DNA of 64,000 nt from JBCDCY01 sp039180875 (lineage in GTDB: Bacteria > Pseudomonadota > Alphaproteobacteria > Rhodobacterales > Rhodobacteraceae): NCBI GenBank assembly GCA_039180875.1, contig JBCDCY010000001.1, positions 620,001-684,000 on the forward strand, in the 5' to 3' direction. The notes beneath the pieces were generated by a model, which was not told the origin of the DNA, ran no database searches, and worked only from the letters and a program-made list of their open reading frames with translations. Made by a program: the position numbers and the translations under genes. Position 1 is the first letter of the stretch; every line of letters starts with the position of its first letter. Positions 33,513-41,927 of the stretch are shown here, in pieces.

Positions 33513-33848
33513 ATGTTCGATGAGATGGACGCGACCGCGTTCGCCAACGACCAAGGCTCTCGCGCTCGCCGGCTTTTCGCGGCCGTCGTGCTGGCGGCCC
33601 TCGACGACGCGATCGCCGACGACAAGAAGTACGGCAATGGGGTTGAGACCATTGCCCGGTGGGCCCGCTCCCGCGATGGGCGGGACGTATTGATGTGCGC
33701 GGGCATCGACCCGAACGAGCGCACGGTGGGCGGCCTGATGGAATTTGTGCGCCGCGGCGTACGCACCTCCGTCGCCCTCTCCCGCGAAGAGAGTGAGCGT
33801 CAGGCCCAGGCGCGCCTGGCCGAAGAAGAGGCCCGCGACGCAGCCTGA
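33513..33848 (+). CDS. DUF6280 family protein
   Basis: The 111-residue protein resembles a small conserved family of Rhodobacterales and relatives: RARRLFAAVVLAALDDAIAD, DKKYGNGVETIARWARSRDG, LMCAGIDPNERTVGGLMEFV, then a charged helical tail. No biochemical function is established; it has no signal peptide or membrane segment. ATG 33513 is preceded by AAGGAAGG nine bases upstream. It stands alone and is followed by a strong terminator. Confidence 0.85.
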   Translation: MFDEMDATAFANDQGSRARRLFAAVVLAALDDAIADDKKYGNGVETIARWARSRDGRDVLMCAGIDPNERTVGGLMEFVRRGVRTSVALSREESERQAQARLAEEEARDAA

Positions 33849-33872
33849 AGTTTCTCGCGTTTTGTGCGAAAG

Positions 33873-33898
33873 GGCGGGTCCATCGTGGCCCGCCTTTT
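33873..33898 (+). terminator. Rho-independent terminator of the DUF6280 gene
   Basis: GGCGGG/CCCGCC (33873-33878 and 33889-33894) forms a GC stem, with an inner CC/GG pair, followed by TTTT. It lies 24 bases after the DUF6280 stop. Confidence 0.8.
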
Positions 33899-33922
33899 CG
33901 ATTCAGGTCAGCTTTCTGGCCC

Positions 33923-34249
33923 TCAGCCAAAGCGCGACATGCAGGCCAGCGCGCTGAAGGAGAGGGCGATACCCACAAGCTCCCGCGGCAGCAGACGCTC
34001 CCCAAAGACCAGGGTGCCGAGGGCTGTCATGGCGAGGATGGTCAGGATCGCATACCAGACCCCGACGGCGGCGAGCGTCATGTGCCGCATGGCGATGAGC
34101 AGCCCGACGGCCGAGACCGCATAGAACGCCGCCCCGAGATAGAACTCAACACTGCCAAACCCCGCCCCAAGCGCGGCCCTCTTCACCAGATAGTCCCCTA
34201 GAAGCGTGATCGCGATCACCGGCAGAAACGCCGCAAGCACAAGAGCCAT
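33923..34249 (-). CDS. Small multidrug-resistance/EamA-like membrane protein
   Basis: The 108-residue protein has four hydrophobic segments (about 1-18, 30-48, 56-76, 84-104) and the pattern of SMR/DMT-superfamily proteins, including YAVSAVGLLIAMRHM, GVWYAILTILAMTALGTLVF, GERL and a C-terminal VGIALSFSALACM. The canonical first-helix Glu of EmrE is not obvious (ITLLGDYLVKRA carries Asp). A drug-efflux role is therefore uncertain; it could be a half-size metabolite transporter. ATG 34249 has GGAG nine bases upstream. The AT-rich islet begins just beyond its start. Confidence 0.78.
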   Translation of the reverse strand: MALVLAAFLPVIAITLLGDYLVKRAALGAGFGSVEFYLGAAFYAVSAVGLLIAMRHMTLAAVGVWYAILTILAMTALGTLVFGERLLPRELVGIALSFSALACMSRFG

Positions 34250-34337
34250 GGCCCGTCTCCTGCATGGATGGGGCCAATGCTGGGATCGAGCGACCAAATC
34301 ATCTAGTGAAATACCCACATTTCGCATAAATTACCCA

Positions 34338-34356
34338 AATTTCAAAAACTGAAATT
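34338..34356 (-). terminator. AT-rich hairpin at the end of the islet gene
   Basis: AATTTCA/TGAAATT (34338-34344 and 34350-34356) form a seven-base inverted repeat overlapping the TAA of the frameshifted gene. There is no long T-tract, so termination is only possible. Two imperfect direct repeats of AAAT(T)ACCCA.ATTTC around 34305-34345 mark this edge of the AT-rich islet. Confidence 0.35.
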
Positions 34357-35394
34357 ATCTTTGGAATGTATCTCTTGCTAATTCGTACATATCACGACGA
34401 AATGAATTCAAAATCTGTAACGAAATAGTGCCTGAGTTCAATAGACTGATTTCATCTAAATATTCAATTGATATTTTTGTGTGTATTGTAACACATCCCC
34501 GCTCATTATTATAAATAATATTAATACATAGATGCCAATTGTAGATTCCTTGAGGAAAAATTCTGTCAAACTTAATCTCAATATTTTTAAAATTTGAAAA
34601 AAAGCTGCTTTCACCAAATATTTCTATTCCTGTACTCCGACCAGTGTAACGATATACAACAAAAATTCTTTATAGTATAAAGAAGAGAAGAAAGCTCTAG
34701 GGTGAAAATTTTGAGCGCCCTTAATGATGTCTTTTGCATCCCAAAAAACAACACAGTATGGGTATTTTTCAAATTGCCCATTGTTCATTACAGTAATTTC
34801 ATACCACGCTCCAGAGCGGAATCCACGATATGGGAATGCCCCTACTTCTCCTTGATACAGTCTGCATAACATATTGATGTGGGGCTTAAATAATAAGGAT
34901 TCAATATCATCATAAATTATATTTATATCTGCTGGGATTGAGTGCTCTGATCTTAGAAATGATCCGACACCACCTAAGCTTTCTCTGTATTCACTTGTTT
35001 CTATGGTCTCAGTATTCATACCAAATAGAAATATTTCTTTACCTTTAATCCAACATACATTAAGGGCAATACTTTCGATTTCATCAGCCGTCATCCCATC
35101 ATAAATTGACTTTTCAGGGTCAAATTTGGTTTCATTTTTTCTTGATTTTCTAATAATATTGAAAGCCTTCCTGGCATTGAGATAGCTACCCACCCACTGA
35201 AAAGCTAGTTTCCTTCCTAATAAGACAGTTTTCTGTCTATGTAATAAAGGCTTAAAGCCATAATCATACTGTTCTTTTCCGTCAAAAATCCACATCTTAT
35301 TTGATGAATTGTAGCCTGGAGAGTCCACTGTGATAATAATATCGGAAACAGCACTAAATTCTTGACTGTACAAACAAGAGGATATAAGTGTCAA
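34355..35394 (-). pseudogene. AT-rich foreign gene with a frameshift (unknown family)
   Basis: This AT-rich stretch (21 of 60 bases G or C at 34381-34440) lies in a genome of about two-thirds GC. The first frame encodes 256 residues and ends at 34624. A second frame stays open across the junction and on to TAA 34355. Adding one T to the T5 run at 34665-34661 (minus strand) joins them into exactly 346 residues with no internal stop. So this is a frameshift mutation, a sequencing error or slippage. I recognise no family. The product is soluble, rich in Phe, Tyr, Ile and Asn, with no signal peptide. The TTG start at 35394 lies in frame seven bases after the lepA TAG and has only a weak ribosome site. 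The 5' end may have been lost on insertion. Confidence 0.7.
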
Positions 35395-35400
35395 ATCGGT

Positions 35401-37200
35401 CTACCCATCCATTTTAAGCGCACTAATAAATGCCTCCTGCGGGATATCCACCCGCCCGAACTGGCGCATGCGCTTTTTACCTGCCTTCTGCTTATCGAGC
35501 AACTTGCGCTTGCGGGTCACGTCTCCGCCGTAGCACTTCGCCGTCACGTCCTTCCTCAGCGCCGAGATGGTTTCGCGGGCGATGACGCGGCCTCCGATGG
35601 CGGCTTGGATCGGGATTTTGAAGAGGTGTTGGGGGATCAGGCCCTTTAGCTTCTCGCACATCGCGCGGCCCCGCATCTCCGCCCGGTCGCGGTGCACCAT
35701 GACGGAGAGGGCGTCGACCGGCTCCTCGTTCACCAGGATCTGCATCTTCACCAGCGCGTCGGCCTGATAGCCCTCGAGCGAGTAGTCGAAGCTGGCATAA
35801 CCCTTGGTCACGCTCTTCAAACGGTCATAGAAGTCGAAGACCACCTCGTTCAGCGGCAGATCATAGACCACCATGGCCCGCGACCCGGCGTAGGTGAGGT
35901 CGGTCTGGATGCCCCGCCGATCCTCGCAGAGCTTCAGGACGGCGCCGAGATAGTCGTCCGGCACCAGGATCGTCGCCTTGATCCGCGGCTCCTCGATCCG
36001 GTCGATCTTCACCGGATCGGGCATGTCGGCGGGGTTGTGCAATTCGATCATCTCGCCGTCGGTCATGTAGATCTGGTAGATCACCGAGGGCGCGGTGGTG
36101 ATGAGCTCGATGCCATATTCCCGCTCCAACCGCTCCCGCACGATCTCGAGATGCAAGAGGCCGAGGAAGCCGCAGCGGAAGCCGAAGCCGAGGGCGGCGG
36201 AGCTCTCGACCTCGTAGGAGAAGCTGGCGTCGTTCAGCGCCAGTTTCTCGATCGCCTCGCGCAGATCCTCGAAATCGGCGTTGTCGACGGGGAAGAGGCC
36301 GCAGAACACCACCGGCTGGGCGGGCTGATAGCCGGGGAAGGGCGCCTCCGTCCGGCGCTTCTCATGGGTGATGGTGTCGCCGACCCGGGTGTCGCGGACC
36401 TGCTTGATGGAGGCGGTGATGACGCCGATCTCGCCCGGTCCCAGCGCCTCGATATCCGTCATCGCGGGGCGGAGCACGGCCACCCGGTCGACGCCGTAGG
36501 TGGCGCCGGTCTGCATCATGCGGATGCGGTCGCCCTTCTTCAGCTCACCATTGGCCACCCGGATCAGCACGACGACGCCGAGATAGGGGTCGTACCAACT
36601 GTCGACCAGCAGCGCCTTCAGCGGCGCGTCGCGGTCGCCAGTGGGCGCCGGCAGGCGGGTGACGATCGCCTCTAACACCTCCTCGATGCCGAGACCGGTC
36701 TTGGCGGAGATCTCGACGGCGTCGCTGGCGTCGATGCCGATCACATCCTCGATCTGCTGGGCCACCCGCTCCGGCTCCGCCGCGGGGAGGTCGATCTTGT
36801 TGAGGACCGGCACGATCTCATGATCGGCGTCGATCGCCTGGTAGACGTTGGCGAGCGTCTGGGCCTCCACCCCCTGGGAGGCATCGACGACCAGCAGCGA
36901 GCCCTCCACCGCGCGCATCGAGCGGCTCACCTCGTAGGCGAAGTCCACATGGCCCGGCGTGTCGATGAGGTTGAGGACGTAGTGCTCCCCATCCCGGGCC
37001 GTGTAGTCGAGGCGGACCGTGTTGGCCTTGATGGTGATGCCGCGCTCACGCTCGAGCTCCATGGAGTCGAGCACCTGGGCCTTCATCTCCCGCTCGGTCA
37101 GCGCGCCGGTCACCTGGATCAGGCGGTCGGCGAGGGTCGATTTCCCATGGTCGATATGGGCGACGATGGAGAAGTTGCGGATATGGCGCGGCTCGGGCAT
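35401..37200 (-). CDS. lepA: Elongation factor 4 (ribosome back-translocase)
   Basis: LepA/EF4 is a translational GTPase that acts on stalled or mistranslocated ribosomes. The 599-residue product has VAHIDHGKSTLADRLI (P-loop, about 12-27), DTPGHVDFAYEVSRS, NKIDLPAAEPERV, and the LepA-specific C-terminal domain ending GRVDIPQEAFISALKMDG. Length and order match the family fully. ATG 37200 is followed by PEPRHIRNFSI, as in other alphaproteobacterial LepA. The stop is immediately followed, in frame, by the AT-rich foreign gene. Confidence 0.98.
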   Translation of the reverse strand: MPEPRHIRNFSIVAHIDHGKSTLADRLIQVTGALTEREMKAQVLDSMELERERGITIKANTVRLDYTARDGEHYVLNLIDTPGHVDFAYEVSRSMRAVEGSLLVVDASQGVEAQTLANVYQAIDADHEIVPVLNKIDLPAAEPERVAQQIEDVIGIDASDAVEISAKTGLGIEEVLEAIVTRLPAPTGDRDAPLKALLVDSWYDPYLGVVVLIRVANGELKKGDRIRMMQTGATYGVDRVAVLRPAMTDIEALGPGEIGVITASIKQVRDTRVGDTITHEKRRTEAPFPGYQPAQPVVFCGLFPVDNADFEDLREAIEKLALNDASFSYEVESSAALGFGFRCGFLGLLHLEIVRERLEREYGIELITTAPSVIYQIYMTDGEMIELHNPADMPDPVKIDRIEEPRIKATILVPDDYLGAVLKLCEDRRGIQTDLTYAGSRAMVVYDLPLNEVVFDFYDRLKSVTKGYASFDYSLEGYQADALVKMQILVNEEPVDALSVMVHRDRAEMRGRAMCEKLKGLIPQHLFKIPIQAAIGGRVIARETISALRKDVTAKCYGGDVTRKRKLLDKQKAGKKRMRQFGRVDIPQEAFISALKMDG

Positions 37201-37367
37201 GGCGGGCTTATGGGGTCGGTACCGGGCCCCGTCAAGCGGGCGCTTGGCCGCGTTTTCGGGGGCGTTTGCCGGCTTAAACCGCGCCCCTTCAAGCAGTTGC
37301 GCTCGGCTGCTAGGCTTTGGTCACGCGTCGGCGGCGAACGGGGCTTGGCCGTGGTTTGGGCGAGGTG

Positions 37368-37829
37368 ATGGCGGCACGGCGATGGCTTGCTCTCGCAGGG
37401 CTGGCTGCGGGTCTTCTGGGGCCCGGAGACGGGACGGCCGAGGAAAGGTTCGGCGATTGGGTGGTGCTGCCGCCGGGCGGTGAGGCGGTCTGCCTCGCCT
37501 ACACCGAGGGCCGGCCGGCGGGGCGTCTGGTGCTGCGGGTCGAGCGGCCCGCGCTGCTCTCGCTCTACATCGCAGGCGACCGAAGGCTGGCGGACGGGTC
37601 AGAGGCGACCGCGCGGATCGATGGTGGCGATCCGGTGGCGCTGCGGGCTGCGGACGGGCTGCTCTGGCCGGAGGGCGGGGCCGCCTCTGCCGGCTTCTTC
37701 CAGGCGCTGCTCCTCGGGGCGGAATTGCGGGTGGTCCACGGCGAGGCGGGTGAGGGCGAGGTGTTCAGCCTGATCGGCCTGCAGACGGCGCGGGAGGCGG
37801 TGCTGGAGGGCTGCGGGGCGGCTGGCTGA
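37368..37829 (+). CDS. IalB-like secreted protein
   Basis: The 153-residue product has a signal peptide (LALAGLAAGLLGPGDGTA) and a mature part starting EERFGDWVV. It then has a single cysteine early (AVCLAYTEG) and another at the end (LEGCGAAG), the layout of the invasion-associated locus B family of small periplasmic beta proteins. Function is not known in free-living Alphaproteobacteria. ATG 37368 follows GAGG closely. It converges with the CYTH-CHAD gene. Confidence 0.7.
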   Translation: MAARRWLALAGLAAGLLGPGDGTAEERFGDWVVLPPGGEAVCLAYTEGRPAGRLVLRVERPALLSLYIAGDRRLADGSEATARIDGGDPVALRAADGLLWPEGGAASAGFFQALLLGAELRVVHGEAGEGEVFSLIGLQTAREAVLEGCGAAG

Positions 37830-37870
37830 GAGGCGTTGCTCGGCGGGCGGTGGCGCGCCTCGTGAGATCG

Positions 37871-37905
37871 GCCTCCGGCGGAGATACTTTTGTCACTGCG
37901 AAAGC
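37871..37905. repeat. Dispersed 3'-end repeat, copy C
   Basis: GCCTCCGGCGGAGATACTTT followed by TGTCACTGCGAAAGC is a diverged copy of the repeat at 47979-48013. It lies between two convergent genes (stops at 37829 and 37952). Only one arm is present here, so no long hairpin forms. Confidence 0.6.
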
Positions 37906-37951
37906 GAGGGGTCTGCAAAGACGTGGGGGTGCCGAGGGGTGTGGGCCCAGC

Positions 37952-39472
37952 CTAGGTCCAGAACGGGTGGGCTTTGGCGAGGGCGGCCCAGTCGCCCTTG
38001 GCGCTTGGCCAGGCGTCGTCGAAGCGGGTGGCGAGGTGGCCCACGATGCGCCCGGCGGCGAAGGCGACGGCCGGCGCGTCGAGGCCCGGCAGGTGGCGGT
38101 CGGCCAGCACCTCCTCCGCCATGGCGTGGTCGTTCAGCAGGCCCAGGGTCTCCTGCAGGCGGCGGAGGCGCTTGCCGAAGGCCTTCACCCGCGGCGCGGG
38201 GAAGATCGGCGCGAAAAAGTCGGCGGCATAGCGCAGGCGCTTCAGGGCTTTGCGGAGCGCGTGGCGCTCCTCCGTCGTCAGGCTGTCGATCTTGCGCCCG
38301 CGCTTTGCCGCCTTGGCAAAGCACTGCTCCAGAACCTTGCGGGCGAATTTCTCCATGCGCGGATTGCCGAGCCCGGTGTCGCCGACCGTCGGGAGGCTCA
38401 CCATCTCCGCCAGATCGAGCAGCAGGTGCTGCACCCGGGGGCTGGCGAGTGTGCGGTGGAGCTCGGCCCGGGTCGTCTCCGCGGCCCCCACCAGGGCGCT
38501 GCGGAGCGCCGCGAGCCCGTCGTCGCCGGGATGGGTGGCGAGCGCCGGCGCGACCAGCTCTCTGCTGAGGACATCGAGGTCGCGGAGCCGGCCGACCTCG
38601 CGCCCCAGCCAACGGGCCTCCGCCACTAGATGGGCCGCGGCCTCCCCAGGCAGAGTCTCGGCGATGGTGCGCAAGCGGCGGAGGCCGATGCGCAGCTGAT
38701 GCGGCCCTTCGGGATCGTCGGAGTGGCGTACGACCGCGGCGTTCCAGTCGATCTGTTCGAGACACTCGGCAAGCATCACCGGCAGCGCCTCGGCCAGACG
38801 CTGCTTCGGCTTGATCGCCACGGGTCGGGCCCGGCGGGGATGGAGCGGATCCTCGATCCGGCCCTCAGCGCGGAGGAGCGCGCCCCGCTCCGCCTTCGTG
38901 CGCCGAGAGAAATGGACGGGCGTCCGGTCGAACAGCACTCGGGCCGCGGCAAAGGTCGCGGCGGCGCCGCCCGTCCGCGCTTCTAGCTCCACCTCGCGGA
39001 GCGGTTCGGAGCGGTCACCGGCGACGATCTCGCCGACGTCGATGGCGAGCTCCACCTCGCCGGCATCGGGGATCGCCAGCAGCCGCGTGGTGCGGCGGAT
39101 GTCGCTGCGGTAGACGGCATGGAGATCGGCGCCGTTGGTGGCCTTCAGAACGGCGATGCGTGCCCGGTCGTCGGCGATCGCCGGGAGGTCGAGCTGCTCT
39201 CCCCCGACCGGCGTGTCGCTCTCCACCGCCTCCGACAGACCGGCGGTCAGCGACCGGCCGATCTTCACCGTCTGCACCCAAGTATCGCCCTTGCGGCGGA
39301 GGCGGAGAGCGATGCCGGCGGACGCCAGCGCGCCGTCCTCCGTGTCATAGTAGATCGAGACGAGCCGCGCCGTCTTCGCCGGGCCATTGCCGAAGCGACG
39401 AAGCGCGGGGTGACGGCGCAGCCGCCGCTCCGCCGCCGCGTCGATCAGGACTTTGAGCTCGATCTCATCCAC
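37952..39472 (-). CDS. CYTH and CHAD domain protein (inorganic triphosphatase-like)
   Basis: The 506-residue protein has an N-terminal CYTH tunnel domain opening with the signature EIELKVLID, with YYDTEDGALASAGIALRLRR and a run of basic and acidic residues that bind triphosphate and metal. A C-terminal CHAD domain follows (about 220-490), with repeated His and Arg helices such as HQLRIGLRRLRTIAE and RHALRKALKRLRYAADFF. E. coli YgiF of the same architecture is a triphosphatase, and CHAD domains bind polyphosphate. I start at GTG 39472 because EIELK is the family N-terminus; TTG 39508 is also open. Confidence 0.88.
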   Translation of the reverse strand: MDEIELKVLIDAAAERRLRRHPALRRFGNGPAKTARLVSIYYDTEDGALASAGIALRLRRKGDTWVQTVKIGRSLTAGLSEAVESDTPVGGEQLDLPAIADDRARIAVLKATNGADLHAVYRSDIRRTTRLLAIPDAGEVELAIDVGEIVAGDRSEPLREVELEARTGGAAATFAAARVLFDRTPVHFSRRTKAERGALLRAEGRIEDPLHPRRARPVAIKPKQRLAEALPVMLAECLEQIDWNAAVVRHSDDPEGPHQLRIGLRRLRTIAETLPGEAAAHLVAEARWLGREVGRLRDLDVLSRELVAPALATHPGDDGLAALRSALVGAAETTRAELHRTLASPRVQHLLLDLAEMVSLPTVGDTGLGNPRMEKFARKVLEQCFAKAAKRGRKIDSLTTEERHALRKALKRLRYAADFFAPIFPAPRVKAFGKRLRRLQETLGLLNDHAMAEEVLADRHLPGLDAPAVAFAAGRIVGHLATRFDDAWPSAKGDWAALAKAHPFWT

Positions 39473-39530
39473 AGGGTTCGAGGTGTGACGCCCCTCCCCG
39501 AAATACAAGTTGCGATGGGCAACTGACGGC

Positions 39531-40220
39531 TCAGATGCCGAGATAGCGGTCGCGGATCTCCGCCGTCAGATCGTCGGGCAGGCCCTGCCAGACCGAGCGG
39601 CCCTTCTCGATCAGCACACAGCGATTGACCAGGGGCAGGAGCTCGGCCAGCGACTTGTCGACGATCAGCAGCGACTGGCCATCGTCGCGCAATTGCTGCA
39701 GCGCAGCCCAGATCTCGCTGCGGATGGCGGGCGCCAGACCCTCCGTCGCCTCATCCAGGATCAGCAGGCGCGGATTGGTCATCAGGGCGCGCCCGATGGC
39801 CAGCATCTGCTGCTCGCCCCCCGACAGCACCCGGGCGCGCTGGTTCCGCCGGGCCTTGAGGCGGCGGAAGAGGCGCAGCACCCGGGCGCTATCCCAGGGG
39901 CCGGGGCGGGCGGTGGCCACCAGGTTCTCCATCACCGTGAGGTTCGGGAAGCAGCGCCGCCCCTCCGGCACCAGGCCGATGCCCAGGCGGGCGACCCGGT
40001 GGGCCGGCAGACGGCCGAGGTCGGTGCCGGCAAAGCGCACGCTGCCGCCGCTCGGCGGGGTGAGGCGGCAGATCGCGCGGATGGTCGTGGTCTTGCCCAT
40101 GCCGTTGCGGCCCATCAGCGCCACTGCCTCCCCCTGCGCGACGGAGAGATCGACGGAGAACAGCGCCTGTAGCGGGCCGTAGGCGGCGGCCAGGTCCGAG
40201 ACTTCCAACAGCGCGCTCAT
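39531..40220 (-). CDS. livF: Branched-chain-type ABC transporter ATP-binding protein LivF
   Basis: The 229-residue ATPase has Walker A LMGRNGMGKTTTIRAI, signature LSGGEQQMLAIGRAL, Walker B LLILDEATEGLAP, and the LivF-specific LGIGLVPEGRRCFPNLTV. It drives uptake of branched-chain amino acids or a related solute (amides, urea) with LivG. The start overlaps livG by four bases (ATGA). It is the last of four genes in the operon. Confidence 0.95.
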   Translation of the reverse strand: MSALLEVSDLAAAYGPLQALFSVDLSVAQGEAVALMGRNGMGKTTTIRAICRLTPPSGGSVRFAGTDLGRLPAHRVARLGIGLVPEGRRCFPNLTVMENLVATARPGPWDSARVLRLFRRLKARRNQRARVLSGGEQQMLAIGRALMTNPRLLILDEATEGLAPAIRSEIWAALQQLRDDGQSLLIVDKSLAELLPLVNRCVLIEKGRSVWQGLPDDLTAEIRDRYLGI

Positions 40221-40966
40221 GCTGCGGTGCCGAGATAGGCGGCCTGCACCGCCGGATCCTCGCGGATCGTGGCCGGTGGGCCGGTGGCGATCACCCGGCC
40301 GGAGACCAGCACGGAGATCCGGTCGGCCAGGCGAAAGACCGCGTCCATATCGTGCTCGATCAGCAGGATCGGGCATTCGTCGCGGAGCTTGGCGAGGAGC
40401 TGGGTGAGCGCCTCCGTCCCGTCGAGGCCGAGGCCGGCCATGGGCTCGTCAAGCAGCAGCAGGCGGGGTTCGAGGGCCAAGGCGGCCGCCACCTCCACCA
40501 GGCGCCGCTCACCGTGGCTGAGGGTGCCGACGGCGATATGGGCGCGCTCCCCCAGGCCCACGCGGGCAAGGGCGGCGTCTGCGGGGGTCACCAAAGCTGC
40601 CTCCTGCCGCGCCCGGCGCCAGAACCGGAAGCTCGAGCCGAGCCGGCCCTGCACCGCCATCATCACGTTCCGCCGGGCCGAGAGATCGAGGGCGAGGGAG
40701 GAGATCTGGAACGTCCGCCCCAATCCGGCGCGGGCCCGGGCAGCCATCGACAGGCCCGTGACCTCGCGCCCGGCGAACCAGATCGTCCCGGCATCGGGCG
40801 CAATCGCGCCGGCGAGTTGGGCGATCAGCGTCGACTTGCCCGCGCCGTTCGGCCCGATCAGCGCGTGGATCTCTCCGGTGCGGAGGTCGAGGCTCGCCCC
40901 GTCGGTCGCCCGCACCGCGCCGAAGCATTTGGTGAGCCCCCGCGCCTCCAACACCAGCTCAGTCAT
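40217..40966 (-). CDS. livG: Branched-chain-type ABC transporter ATP-binding protein LivG
   Basis: The 249-residue ATPase has Walker A LIGPNGAGKSTLIAQLAG, signature LSHGERRLVEVAAAL, Walker B LLLLDEPMAGL, and the typical opening LTKCFGAVRATDGASL. The signature carries H in place of the first G, as usual for LivG. It pairs with LivF. The start overlaps livM by eight bases (ATGACTGA) and the stop overlaps livF, so all are translationally coupled. Confidence 0.95.
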   Translation of the reverse strand: MTELVLEARGLTKCFGAVRATDGASLDLRTGEIHALIGPNGAGKSTLIAQLAGAIAPDAGTIWFAGREVTGLSMAARARAGLGRTFQISSLALDLSARRNVMMAVQGRLGSSFRFWRRARQEAALVTPADAALARVGLGERAHIAVGTLSHGERRLVEVAAALALEPRLLLLDEPMAGLGLDGTEALTQLLAKLRDECPILLIEHDMDAVFRLADRISVLVSGRVIATGPPATIREDPAVQAAYLGTAA

Positions 40967-41927
40967 GGGCCATCTTCCCGCCGAGCAGGCCCATCAGGCC
41001 CCCCCGGGCGAACAGCACGACGCCAAGCAGGATCAGGCCGAGCACCAACTGCCAGTGCTGGGTGAGACCGCCGAGGAAGGTCTCGAGCAGCACGAAGAGC
41101 GCAGCCCCCAGCACCGGGCCGAGGGGGCGCCCGACACCGCCCAGGATGACGATGACGATCAATTCCCCCGAGCGCTGCCAGGACAGCATGGAGGGGCCGA
41201 CGAAGCCGTAGAGATCGGCGAACAGGGCCCCCGCCCAGGCGGTGATCGCGGCGGAGATCACGAAGGCCGTCAGCCGGATCGGGAAGGGCTCCACCCCCGA
41301 GGTGGCCAGCCGAACCTCGTTCAGATGCGCCATACTGAGCGCCGCGCCGAACCGGCTGCGGGTCAGGCGATCGGTGAGGGCGAGCGAGGCGAGCAGCGCC
41401 GCGAAGGCCAGGCCGAAGAAGGTGAGCGCATCGCCAGCGTCGAGACCGGGAAAGCTGTTGCGGATGTAGATCGGCAGGCCGTCCTCACCGCCGTAGCTCG
41501 GCCAGGAGATCGCAAAGAAGTAGATCATCTGGGCGAAGGCCAAGGTGATCATGATGAAGTAGACGCCGCTGGTGCGCAGGCTGATCGCCCCGATCGGTAG
41601 GGCAAAGAGGACGGCGACCAGCACCGCGGCGAGCCAGATGATCGGCATGGCGTCCGTTCCTGGCAGCAGACCGAGGAAAAGCGTGCCGTCGAAGGCGTGG
41701 AAGGCCGCCACGCCCGCCGCGTAGCCGCCGAGGCCGAAGAAGGCGGCGTGGCCGAAGCTCACCATGCCGCCGAAGCCGAGGGCGAGGTTCAGGCCGACGC
41801 CGGCCATGGCGATGATCGCGACCTTGGAGGCGAGGTTGATGTAGTAGACCTCCCCCGCGCCGGCCGCCGCCAGGGCCGCCAGCAGAAGCGCGGCGAGCGC
41901 CGCGAGGCCGACCACCGTTTCACGCAT
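40959..41927 (-). CDS. livM: Branched-chain-type ABC transporter permease LivM
   Basis: The 322-residue permease has about nine hydrophobic segments and the LivM signature LNLALGFGGMVSFGHAAFFG (about 46-65) and GLGGYAAG. It forms the channel with LivH. I start at ATG 41927 because it overlaps the livH stop (ATGCGTGA); the frame is open to GTG 41945. It carries no fused ATPase domain. The preference for branched-chain amino acids, amides or urea cannot be told from this sequence. Confidence 0.94.
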   Translation of the reverse strand: MRETVVGLAALAALLLAALAAAGAGEVYYINLASKVAIIAMAGVGLNLALGFGGMVSFGHAAFFGLGGYAAGVAAFHAFDGTLFLGLLPGTDAMPIIWLAAVLVAVLFALPIGAISLRTSGVYFIMITLAFAQMIYFFAISWPSYGGEDGLPIYIRNSFPGLDAGDALTFFGLAFAALLASLALTDRLTRSRFGAALSMAHLNEVRLATSGVEPFPIRLTAFVISAAITAWAGALFADLYGFVGPSMLSWQRSGELIVIVILGGVGRPLGPVLGAALFVLLETFLGGLTQHWQLVLGLILLGVVLFARGGLMGLLGGKMAHD

